A DNA stretch of 64,000 nucleotides, from assembly GCA_018401435.1 (NCBI GenBank), contig JAGYJW010000031.1, positions 1 through 64,000 of the forward strand, given 5' to 3'. This document shows, in pieces, positions 17,927 through 26,242 of this stretch. Origin of the DNA: Deltaproteobacteria bacterium (lineage in GTDB: Bacteria; Myxococcota_A; UBA796; UBA2385). Under the pieces are notes generated by a model, which was not told the origin of the DNA, did not search any database, and was given only the letters and a program-made list of their open reading frames with translations. The number at the start of each line of letters is the position of its first letter. Position 1 is the stretch's first letter. Position numbers and translations under genes: made by a program.

Positions 17927-19594
17927 ATGTCCACGGATGCCGCCCTGGCCTTCTCTCGTCCCAAGGGCTTCTCGGACCAGGGCCCCGATGCCGCCCGCCT
18001 GAACCGCCGGATCGAGGCCACCCTGCTGGAGGTCTTCGCCCGCTATGGCTACGAGAACGTGGAGGTGCCCACCCTGGAATATGTGGACCTCTACCACCGG
18101 GAGCGGCTGGGGGACGCCCTCTTTCACAGCCTGATCACCGCCCGTCTCAGCGATTCTGCAGAATTCCCGGCGCGCGGCAGCATCGACGCCGCCGCGGACG
18201 GGTCGGTGCCCCGGGCCGAGGCCCTGCACGATGTGGTGCTGCGCCCCGATTTCACGGCGCCGGTGGCCCGCATGTTCGTGAGCCGACTGGCCGCCGCGGG
18301 TCTGCCCGACCACCTGCCCTTGCGCTACGCCTATGCCGGCCCGGTCTTCCGTGAGCTGGCCGTGAGCCCGCTTCGACACCGGGAATTCCGCCAGGTGGGG
18401 GTGGAGCTGGTGGGTTGTCCGCCAGGCGCGGGAGACCTCGAGGTGCTGCTGCTCGCCGTCGATTGCGCCGAGGCCCTGGGCCTGCCCCCCTGGCGCCTGC
18501 ACCTGGGCCACGCGCGGCTCTTTCGGGCCATGTTGATGGATGAGGGCCTGGCGGGCGAGGCCCTGACTGCGGTGGGGGCCGGCTTGGAGCAGGCGGCGCG
18601 GCTGCGCCAGCAGGCCAGCGGGCCTGATGCCGCCTTCCGCCGCTATGCCGAGGGCTATGCCCCCGAACTGCGACGTTTTGCCAGCCGGGATGGCGCGGTG
18701 GCCGAGAGCCTGGAAGCGCCCGGCTCTGCCGACATCGGGCAGCTGCGCGCCGATATGGTCGCCACCCTGGAGGCCCGCCTGCTGGCGGTCTGGGTGCGGC
18801 AGCACAGCCTCGCACCAGAGGTCGCCGCGCGCATTCTCAGCCTCGCCGCCGTGCAGGGGCCGCCCGACGCCGTGCTCGCGGCCCTCGCCGATCGGGCGCG
18901 GGGTGAGGTCGCCGTCGCCGCCCTCGGCGCCCTCACCCGTCTCTGCGAAGAGCTGCAGCGTCGGCGCGAGGTCGATCTCCAGCTCACGCCGGCCTCCAGC
19001 CGGGGCATCGCCTACTACACGGGCATGAGCTTTGAGTTGCATTGCCCAGGCACGGGCGAGGCCCTGACCGATGTCTGCGGAGGTGGGCGCTACGACGAGC
19101 TTCACCGCTGGATCTACGAGCGCGCGCGACTCACCCGTCGGGTGCGGGAGCAGCGCCCGAGCCCCGAGCCCGCCAACCTGGACGGGGTGCTGCGGGGGGT
19201 GGGCCTGGCCTTTGGCGTGGAGCGCCTGGCCGCCGCCCTGCGGGCCGACAACGCGCCGCGGGGGCCCCTGGTCTTTGTGGGTGTGCTCGAAAACACCCGC
19301 CTGCCGGACGCATTCGACCTGGCTGATGCCTTGCGACGCCTGGGCGTGCCCGCAGTGGCCGAGCTGCTGGGCCCCGATCGCGGCCAGGGTCTCCGGGAGC
19401 AGCTGGGCCAGGCCCACCACGCCCGCGCCCGCTATGCCCTGCTGATCGGGGGGCGCGAATGGGCCCGGAATGAGGTCCTGCTGCGCGATCTCGACAAGGC
19501 CGAACAGAGCGCCCTCCGCCCCGAAGACGCCCTCGCCACCCTGGCAGACTGGATGCGCCAGGGTGCCCCCCGCTTCACGAAGAGCCAGCCATGA
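17927..19594 (+). CDS. hisZ: HisZ-like histidyl-tRNA-synthetase paralogue
   Basis: A 555-residue class II synthetase-fold protein. Motif 2 reads GPVFRELAV...REFRQVGVELVG, and motif 3 regions are SRGIAYYTGMSFE and CGGGRYDEL; these fit HisZ, the regulatory subunit of ATP phosphoribosyltransferase, better than true HisRS. It is longer than usual HisZ (about 390) because of a roughly 120-residue helical insertion (residues 195-345), and it retains a C-terminal anticodon-binding-like domain. A genuine hisS lies at 21733-23235, so this is not the housekeeping synthetase. The ATG has AAAGGAG upstream. The hutH-like gene overlaps its end by 4 bases, linking it to histidine metabolism or to an unknown amino-acid reaction. 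Confidence 0.7.
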   Translation: MSTDAALAFSRPKGFSDQGPDAARLNRRIEATLLEVFARYGYENVEVPTLEYVDLYHRERLGDALFHSLITARLSDSAEFPARGSIDAAADGSVPRAEALHDVVLRPDFTAPVARMFVSRLAAAGLPDHLPLRYAYAGPVFRELAVSPLRHREFRQVGVELVGCPPGAGDLEVLLLAVDCAEALGLPPWRLHLGHARLFRAMLMDEGLAGEALTAVGAGLEQAARLRQQASGPDAAFRRYAEGYAPELRRFASRDGAVAESLEAPGSADIGQLRADMVATLEARLLAVWVRQHSLAPEVAARILSLAAVQGPPDAVLAALADRARGEVAVAALGALTRLCEELQRRREVDLQLTPASSRGIAYYTGMSFELHCPGTGEALTDVCGGGRYDELHRWIYERARLTRRVREQRPSPEPANLDGVLRGVGLAFGVERLAAALRADNAPRGPLVFVGVLENTRLPDAFDLADALRRLGVPAVAELLGPDRGQGLREQLGQAHHARARYALLIGGREWARNEVLLRDLDKAEQSALRPEDALATLADWMRQGAPRFTKSQP

Positions 19595-21722
19595 TCCGCT
19601 ATCCCGACGATCTGTCCGGTCTGGAGCCCCTGGTGCTGACCGGCACCGACCTCAGCGTGGCCGACCTGGTCAGCGTGGCCCGCTTCCGGCGGCGCGTGTC
19701 GGTCGCCCCGGCCGCCCACGCCCGCATGGCCCGCTGTCGGGCGGTGGTCGAGATGCTGCTCGACCAATCCATCAAGGTCTACGGGCTCACGACGGGCTTT
19801 GGCAAGCTGCGGGACGTGGTCATCGAACGCAACCAGACCGCCGAGCTGCAGCGCAACCTCATCCGCAGCCACGCGGCGGGGGTGGGCCGGCCCTTCCCCG
19901 AAGAGGTGGTGCGGGCCGCCACGCTGCTGCGGGCGAATACGCTGTGTCGGGGCAATTCGGGCATTCGGGGCGAGGTGGTCGAACAATTCGTCTCGCTGCT
20001 CAATTCCGACGTCTACCCCTATGTTCCCGAGCAGGGCTCGGTGGGGGCCAGCGGCGATCTCTCGCCCCTGTCGCACCTCGCCCTGGTGCTCATCGGCGAC
20101 GACGAGGGCGCCTTTCTGCCTTGGCCGCAAGGACAAGGGGCAGAGGACTCGGGCCCCCGTCCCATGCGGGCGGCCAACGGCCCCGACGACTTCCAGAAGA
20201 TGCCGCAGGGCGACGCTTTTGCCACGGTCGCAGCGCAGCAGGGCTGGACCTTTCAGCCGGTGGTGCTGCAAGCCAAGGAGGGCCTGGCCCTCAACAACGG
20301 CACCCAATTCATGGCGGCCTTGGGCTGCCTCGCCCTGCACGACGCCAGCTTCGCCTTGCGACAGTCCGAGCTGGCCTGCGCCCTAAGCCTGGAGGGCAAT
20401 TTCGGGGTGCGGGGGGCCTTTGACCCGCGTATTCATGCCGTGCGCCCCCAGAGCCACCAGCCCGAGGTGGCCGCCCGCATCCTCGACTATGGGCGCGGCA
20501 GCGAGATCCTCGACTTGTGGCTGAATACGGCCGAGCTGCACAAGGCCCGCCTGAAGCTGCACGATGCCGGCGGGGCCCTGCTGCGCCTCGAAGACCGCTT
20601 GGACCGGCAAGGCGTGGCGATCCCGGCCCGCCTGCGCCGCGCCCGCGAGGCGGTGGACACGCTGCGCGCGCGCATCCAGCGCCTGCTGTCCCGGGGGGAT
20701 GCAAAGCAGCAGGCAGAGCTGGCGGCGTTGCGTCGAAGCCGCCGCGCGCGCAGATTCTCGCCCTCAACGAGCTGCTCACGCGCCCCCGCCAGGACGCCAC
20801 CGCGCTGCTGCTGGAGCTGCAGGGGCTGACCTTCCCCGATGGCGAGGAGCGCTACCAGGCGCGGGCGGCGGTGGTTGCGGCGGTGAAGGCGCTCGACGAC
20901 GCGGTTCCCGAGACCCCGCCAGTGCAGGATGACTACTCCTTTCGCTGCGCCCCCCAGGTGCTGGCCTGCGCCCACCGCGCCATGGACCAGATCGAAGAGG
21001 TGCTGACGGTCGAGATCAACGCCGCCACCGACAACCCGCTGATCTTTCCGCCCGACCCCGCCGAGGAGGGCGGCACCCCGCTGGCCGAGATGGACCCCGG
21101 CGCCTATGCCGACTGGCTGCTGGCCCAGCCCGACGCGGCAGAGCGCTGCGCCGCATCGGTGATCGGCGGCGGCAACTTCCACGGCGAGCCCCTGGCCATC
21201 GCCATGGACTACCTCAAGATCGTGATGGCCGAGGTGGGCAGCATCTCGGAGCGCCGCATCGCCCACCTCACCGACCCCAACCACAGCGCGGGCCTGCCGG
21301 CCTTCCTGGTGCGGGACAGCGGCGTGAACAGCGGCTTCATGATTCCGCAATACACCGCCGCCGCCCTGGTCTCCGAAAACAAGGTGCTCTGCCACCCCGC
21401 AAGCGTGGACTCCGTGCCCACCTGCGCCAACACCGAAGATCACGTTTCGATGGGCACCATCGCCTGCCGGCACGCGGTCCAGGTGGTGGAGAATGTGACC
21501 AATATCGTCGCCATCGAGCTGCTGGCCGGCGCCCAGGCCCTGCGCTTCCGCGAGCCCTTCCACCCGGGTGACCGGCTCAAGGCCGTGCTGGATTACCTCA
21601 ACGACCGCGAGCGGGGCGATCTCGCGCCGCTGGAGCAGGACCAGGTGATGCACCCGCGCTTTCTGCGCATGCGGGCCTTGATGGCCCGGCCCGACTTCCG
21701 AGCCCTGCTCTTGCAGCGCTGA
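19591..21722 (+). pseudogene. hutH: Histidine ammonia-lyase-type (MIO) enzyme with internal insertion, frameshifted
   Basis: Aromatic amino-acid ammonia-lyase family: the MIO-forming triad lies in GSVGASGDLSPLSHLAL (about residue 150), with YGLTTGFGKLRD, ALNNGTQFMAALG, DDYSFRCAPQVL, EINAATDNPLIF, GGGNFHGEPLA and TEDHVSMG all present, so the active site is complete. The frame changes by one base near 20730, where adding a single G (TTGG) restores the reading. Between RPQSHQPEVAARIL and DDYSFRC there are about 145 residues, where bacterial HutH has about 25, so the enzyme carries a helical insertion of roughly 120 residues. It starts with a 4-base overlap on the HisZ-like gene. Histidine, tyrosine or phenylalanine could be the substrate; lyase or aminomutase chemistry are both possible. 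Confidence 0.8.
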
Positions 21723-21732
21723 GGCGCCGCAA

Positions 21733-23235
21733 TCAGCCGATCAGGCGCCCGGCCAGGGCGGCCTGCACCGACGCCACCAGCTGGTCGCGGGGGACCTCGA
21801 CCTGGGCTGGCCGATCGGCCACCCACTGGCTGCGGTCTTCGATGTCGGCGGAGAGCTCCTTGCCCAGGCGCAGATCCTTGATCTGCACGATGCCGCGGTC
21901 GAACTCGTCCCCCCCGGCGATGATGGCCAGGGGCGCGTTCCGGCGGTCGGCATACTTCATCTGGGCCTTGAAGCCCGAGGTGCCCAGGTAGAGTTCGGCG
22001 CGGATGCCCGCGGCCCGAAGCTCCGAGACCATGGCCTGGTAGAGGGGCGCCCGGCGCTTGCTCATCAGGGTGACCACCACCGGGCCCTCCCAGTCCCGCG
22101 ACACGCGTCCCTTGGCCTGCAAGGCGGCCAGCAGCCGGTCCACGCCCACGCTGCCGCCCGTCGCAGGCACCTTCTCGCCGGTAAAGCGCTCCACCAGCCC
22201 ATCGTAGCGGCCGCCCGATGCCACCGAGCCATAGGAGCGCATGCGCCCCTTGTCGTCGGGCACCTGGAAGGTCAGCTCGCACTCGAAGACCGGGCCGGTG
22301 TAATACTCCAGGCCGCGGATGATGCTGGGTTCAAAAGCGACCCGATCCGAGCCATAGCCGCCGGCGTCCAGCAGCTCGTGGATCTCGGTCAGCTCGGCCA
22401 CACCCTCTTCGCCCGTGGCGCTGCCGGCGACGGCGGTGGCCAGGGTGGCCAGCACGCCTGCGCGGTCGGCCGTCGAGCCCGAGCGCCCGCCCGCCGAAAG
22501 GAAGGCGCAGATGCGGTCCACCTGGGTCGCGTTCAAGCCCGCGCCCTTGGTGAAGTCCCCCGACTCGTCCCGGCGGCCGGCCCCCAGCAGCAAGGCCACA
22601 CCTTCGACGCCGAATTTGTCGAATTTGTCCATGGCCCGCAGCACCGCGCCCACCGTGTCGGCGTCGGCCAGCGCGATGCCGCAGACCTCGAGCAGGCCGT
22701 TGAGCACCTTGCGGTCGTTGACCTGCACGCGGTAGTCGCCGCGGGCGATGCCCAGGGCTTCGAGGGCCTGGGCGAAGACCATGCAGACCTCGCCGTCGGC
22801 GGCCACCGAGGCCGTGCCCACGGTGTCGAAGTCGCACTGCATGAACTCGCGGAAGCGGCCCGGGGCCCACTTCTCTACCCGCCAGACCGTGCCCACCTGG
22901 TAGCGGCGGAAGGGGCGCGGCAGGTTCTGGGCGTTCTGGGCGAAGTAGCGGGCCAGCGGCGCGGTGAGGTCGTAGCGCAGGGCCACCCACTCGTCATAGT
23001 CAGCCTGGAAGCTGAAGATTCCGGCGTCCGGCTGGTCGGCGGCCTCGGGCAGGAATTTGCCCAGGGACTCGACATACTCGATGCCGGGGGTCTCGAGCGG
23101 TTCGAAGCCGTGCAGCTCATAGATGCGCTGCAGGGTGTCGAGCATGGAGCGTCTCGCCACCAGGTCGGCGGCGGTCAGATCGCGGAAGCCGCCGGGCACG
23201 CGGGCGCGGGGGCGGTTGCTGCTGGAGCTGGTCAT
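21733..23235 (-). CDS. hisS: Histidyl-tRNA synthetase, divergent (alphaproteobacterial-type)
   Basis: Charges tRNA-His with histidine. The 500-residue protein has class II motifs, but in the form known from the divergent HisRS of Alphaproteobacteria: WVALRYDLTAPLARYFAQN, RRYQVGTVWRVEKWAPGRFR, REFMQCDFDTVG and SIIRGLEYYTGPVFECEL, with VASGGRYDGLVERF and a C-terminal anticodon-binding domain. Canonical bacterial HisRS differs at these motifs. A tRNA-His gene lies 70 bases upstream on the same strand and shows the matching identity change (A73, no encoded G-1). It is convergent with the hutH-like gene, separated by 10 bases. Confidence 0.93.
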   Translation of the reverse strand: MTSSSSNRPRARVPGGFRDLTAADLVARRSMLDTLQRIYELHGFEPLETPGIEYVESLGKFLPEAADQPDAGIFSFQADYDEWVALRYDLTAPLARYFAQNAQNLPRPFRRYQVGTVWRVEKWAPGRFREFMQCDFDTVGTASVAADGEVCMVFAQALEALGIARGDYRVQVNDRKVLNGLLEVCGIALADADTVGAVLRAMDKFDKFGVEGVALLLGAGRRDESGDFTKGAGLNATQVDRICAFLSAGGRSGSTADRAGVLATLATAVAGSATGEEGVAELTEIHELLDAGGYGSDRVAFEPSIIRGLEYYTGPVFECELTFQVPDDKGRMRSYGSVASGGRYDGLVERFTGEKVPATGGSVGVDRLLAALQAKGRVSRDWEGPVVVTLMSKRRAPLYQAMVSELRAAGIRAELYLGTSGFKAQMKYADRRNAPLAIIAGGDEFDRGIVQIKDLRLGKELSADIEDRSQWVADRPAQVEVPRDQLVASVQAALAGRLIG

Positions 23236-23304
23236 GGCGACCCCCGCGGCCCCTTGGGGCCGCCAGTCGCGGGCGCGGGGCGCCAGCGAGGGAAGCAGGG
23301 CAGG

Positions 23305-23380
23305 TGGTACCGAGGGCGGGACTTGAACCCGCGACCTCCTGATCCACAGTCAGGCGCTCTGCCAACTGAGCTACCTCAGC
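23305..23380 (-). tRNA. tRNA-His (anticodon GTG), A73 and no encoded G-1
   Basis: Cloverleaf on the minus strand: acceptor GCTGAGG/CCTCGGT (with wobble pairs at 1-72 and 3-70), TA at positions 8-9, D arm GCTC/GAGC, anticodon stem CCTGA/TCAGG with loop CTGTGGA (GTG), and T arm GCGGG/CCCGC with TTCAAGT. The discriminator is A73, followed by encoded CCA. The base before position 1 is T rather than the usual G-1. Most bacterial tRNA-His have G-1 paired with C73, so this is the non-canonical type. It lies directly upstream of hisS, possibly on the same transcript. Confidence 0.92.
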
Positions 23381-23550
23381 ACATCAACCTGCCCGCTGGA
23401 ACCGACTGGAGGGGAAACCCGTCCGGCCCAGTCCCGAGCGGGGCCCCTTATAACCAAGCCCCCCAAGGCGGCAACCGGCAGCGGCGGGATCGGGGCGGTC
23501 GGGGGGGCAGGCGTTGCGATAGACTGCGGTGTCCCTGCTGGAGCGCCGCC

Positions 23551-24422
23551 GTGATCACCGCCATCGACATCGAGGGCCTGCGTGGAATCCGCCAGGGGGC
23601 GCTGGAGGGCTTGGCTCCCCTCACGGTGCTCACGGGGCCCAATAGCAGTGGCAAGAGCACCGTGCTGGAGGCCCTTTCGGTGGTGGCGGCCCCCCAGCCC
23701 TTCCTGCAGTTGCAGGAGCTGACCCGGCGGCGGGCGGCGGGTGGGCGGGCCTGGCGCTGGTTGATGCACCGGGGTGAGGGCAAGGACCTGCGCCTGAAGG
23801 CGGTCTCGGATTGGCCGGAAGCGGGTCATTCCGTCGCGGTCACCCTTGTGCGGCAGTCCATAGCTGGCCCTCCGCTGCCCCCCGCATGCGCTTCCTCGAC
23901 CCCAACCGCGAGGTCGACCTCGCGGCCCTCTACGAGCAGGCCTATGTGGCAGGACGCAAGGGCGAGGTCCTGGCACTGCTGCGTGAGATCCTGCCCGCCG
24001 TCGATGACTTCACCTACCTGCCCTCGGGTGTGCACATCTCCTACGCCGGCCGAGGCGCGGTGCCCGCCGGGGTCGAAGGCGAAGGCGTGCTGGCCTTCCT
24101 GCGGCTGGCGCTCGAATTGGCCGGGCCGAGCGAGGGGCTGGTGCTCTTGGAAGAGCCCGAGACCTTCCAGCACCCGGCGTCTTTGGTTCGCAGCGCCCGG
24201 GCCATGATCGCGGCCGTTCGGCGGGGCATGCAGCTGGTCCTGACCACCCACAGCCTGGAGCTGGTCGACCGCCCGTTGGACGAGGCCCAGGCACAGGGTC
24301 TGCCCACCGATCAGCTCGCCCTCTTCAACCTGCGCTTGGACGCGGGCAAGCTGCTGTCTTCGCGTTTTGATGGCGAATCGGTCCTGGACGGCCGGCGCAT
24401 CCTGGACCAGGATCTGCGGTGA
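23551..24422 (+). pseudogene. AAA/OLD-type ATPase, frameshifted
   Basis: An SMC/OLD-like ATPase of about 290 residues. The GTG at 23551 (GGAG 7 nt upstream) opens ITAIDIEGLRGI and the Walker A loop LTGPNSSGKST. After a run of six C at 23878-23883 the frame moves by one base, where seven C would keep it. The rest contains Walker B LVLLEEPETFQHP and the switch segment LVLTTHSLELVD, typical of AAA_15/AAA_21 ATPases. The stop overlaps the start of the TOPRIM gene (24419-24422). With that gene it forms an ATPase plus TOPRIM-nuclease pair, as in OLD-like and PARIS-type anti-phage systems; that role is inference. Confidence 0.72.
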
Positions 24423-25086
24423 GCGTGCCTTCTCAGCGGGTGATCCTCTGTGAGGGCTTTGATGACCGGGCCTTCTGGAAGGGGCTGCTGGAAGAGGCCG
24501 GGGCGACCTCCTTGGGCGGGCCGGGGCAAGATCCGCCAATGGATCCCTTCGACAAGCAGGTCAGGGGCGGAGCCTTTGCATTTCGCCTGCCCGGCGGGCA
24601 GTTCTTGCGTTTGCAGCCTGCACACGGCGCCCACTCGGTTCTGAAAACGCAGGCGTCCTTCTTGGGCAAAAACACGTTTCCTTGCGACATCCTCGTCGTG
24701 AACATCGATCTCGACGCGACTCACGCTGAACCGGCACATCTTGCTTCCGCCCTGCAATCCCGGCTTCATGCGATTCGGGACCGGCTTCAAGCGATTCGGG
24801 ACCGGCTGCCCGCGAGCTCTCCCGAGGCCGACCTGGCCGGCCCCGGGCCCTGGACCGTCGCCGGCACCCGGGTCTTCCCGGTCATCTGGCGCGCAGCCCG
24901 CCGGACCCGCCGGATCGGCGGGAGAAGGCCCTGGCCCTGGCCCACCTCGCCAAGTGGAATGCCGAGCTTGGCCCCGACGAGTTCTACCAGGCCCTCTGGC
25001 GGGATCTCGACGTCGCGGCCGCCTTGAAGCGGCGCCTCACCGCCATCGGCGCGGGGCAGGCCGTGCAGGCCTTGATCGCAGCCTGA
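24419..25086 (+). pseudogene. TOPRIM-domain protein paired with the ATPase, frameshifted
   Basis: The GTG at 24419 overlaps the ATPase stop. The N-terminus carries the TOPRIM glutamate motif VILCEGFDDRAFWKGLL, and a DxD-type motif follows in VVNIDLDATH; together these are the metal-binding acids of TOPRIM nucleases and primases. Near 24900 one missing base (CC for CCC) shifts the frame; the C-terminal part then reads REKALALAHLAKWNAELG and EFYQALWRDLDVAAAL up to the stop at 25084-25086, giving about 220 residues. The layout resembles DUF3226/DUF4435 proteins. A tandem near-repeat (CGATTCGGGACCGGCT twice at 24768-24808) encodes RDRLQAIRDRL. Confidence 0.68.
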
Positions 25087-25138
25087 GGCCAGTCCCGCGC
25101 CCATGCTACACAGGGGGGCATCTCCCACGGGTCCTGGC

Positions 25139-26236
25139 ATGAAGAAGCCCCCCACGCCCCGCAAGAAGCGGCGTCGCAGCGCACGCACCCACGCCCGCAA
25201 GGCGGGGCTGGCCCCGGGCGTCCCGGTCTACACCGGGGATGTGGCCGAGGCCGACCTGCGCATCCACCGCCTGCGCTACAGCACGGACCAGATCGAAGAG
25301 ACGCAGGGGGTGTCGCCCGAAGCGAGGCCCGGGGCGGCCGGCTGCGTGACCTGGCTGGACGCCATCGGCCTGCAAGACGCCGCGGCCGTGTCGGTCATGG
25401 GCAAGGCGCTGGGTCTGCATCCCCTGGCCATCGAAGACCTGCTCAACCCGGCCTCGCACCCCAAGGCCGAGGACTTCGGGGACCGACTCCTGCTGGTGAT
25501 CCCCATGGCCACGCCCATCGCGGAGTCGCCGGCCGGCCTGCCGGTGGACATCGAGACCGTGAGCATCGTGCTGGGGCCCGGCTTCGTCGCCACCTTCCAG
25601 GAGCGCCCCGGCGATGTCTACGACCCGATCCGCCGGCGTCTGCGCGAGGGTGCCGGAAAGATCCGCAACTTGAACGCCGACTACCTGTTCTACAGCTTGC
25701 TGGACGCGGTGGTCGATGGCTGGTTCGCCAGCCTGGTGGGGGTGGAGGAGCACATCGACGCCTTGGAGCAGCAGGTGGTGGAGGATGGCGACCGCCTGGA
25801 TCCCCGGCAGCTGCATGCCACCCGCACCGAGGTCGCCAGCTTGCGGCGGTCGGCCTTGGCCCTGCGAGAGGCGGTGGGCAGCCTGGTGCGCACCCGCTGC
25901 GCCCTGCTGGGGGAGGAGGTGCAACCCTATCTGCGTGACCTCGTCGACCACTCCCACGAGGTGGTGGACCTGGTGGACGCGGTGCGGGATCGGGCCATCG
26001 GCTCCCGCGATCTGCACCTGGCCCTCGAAAACCGGCGCATGAACGAGATCATGCGCGTGCTCACCATCTTCAGTTCGGTCTTTCTGCCCTTGACCTTCAT
26101 CGTTGGGGTCTATGGCATGAATTTCCAAACTATGCCCGAGCTGGCCATGCCCTGGGGCTATCCGGCGGTGCTGGCGTCGATGGTGGCGGTGAGCGTGGGC
26201 ATGCTGGTCTTCTTCCGCCGCAAGCACTGGATCTGA
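25139..26236 (+). CDS. corA: CorA-family magnesium/cobalt transporter
   Basis: A 365-residue inner-membrane divalent-cation channel. A basic N-terminal stretch (KKPPTPRKKRRRS) precedes the cytoplasmic alpha/beta domain, a long helical stalk, and two C-terminal membrane helices (about residues 305-325 and 340-360) separated by the CorA signature YGMNFQTMPEL. The C-terminus is basic (RRKHWI), as is usual. ATG 25139 is preferred over an upstream in-frame ATG at 25103 because the earlier one encodes no conserved sequence. It follows the TOPRIM gene by 52 bases but is probably unrelated in function. Confidence 0.94.
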   Translation: MKKPPTPRKKRRRSARTHARKAGLAPGVPVYTGDVAEADLRIHRLRYSTDQIEETQGVSPEARPGAAGCVTWLDAIGLQDAAAVSVMGKALGLHPLAIEDLLNPASHPKAEDFGDRLLLVIPMATPIAESPAGLPVDIETVSIVLGPGFVATFQERPGDVYDPIRRRLREGAGKIRNLNADYLFYSLLDAVVDGWFASLVGVEEHIDALEQQVVEDGDRLDPRQLHATRTEVASLRRSALALREAVGSLVRTRCALLGEEVQPYLRDLVDHSHEVVDLVDAVRDRAIGSRDLHLALENRRMNEIMRVLTIFSSVFLPLTFIVGVYGMNFQTMPELAMPWGYPAVLASMVAVSVGMLVFFRRKHWI

Positions 26237-26242
26237 GGGCCG

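Noticed and set aside
17927-19594. Second functional histidyl-tRNA synthetase
   Set aside because: Motif 2 lacks the usual catalytic residues of HisRS and resembles HisZ; a complete hisS lies 2 kb downstream.
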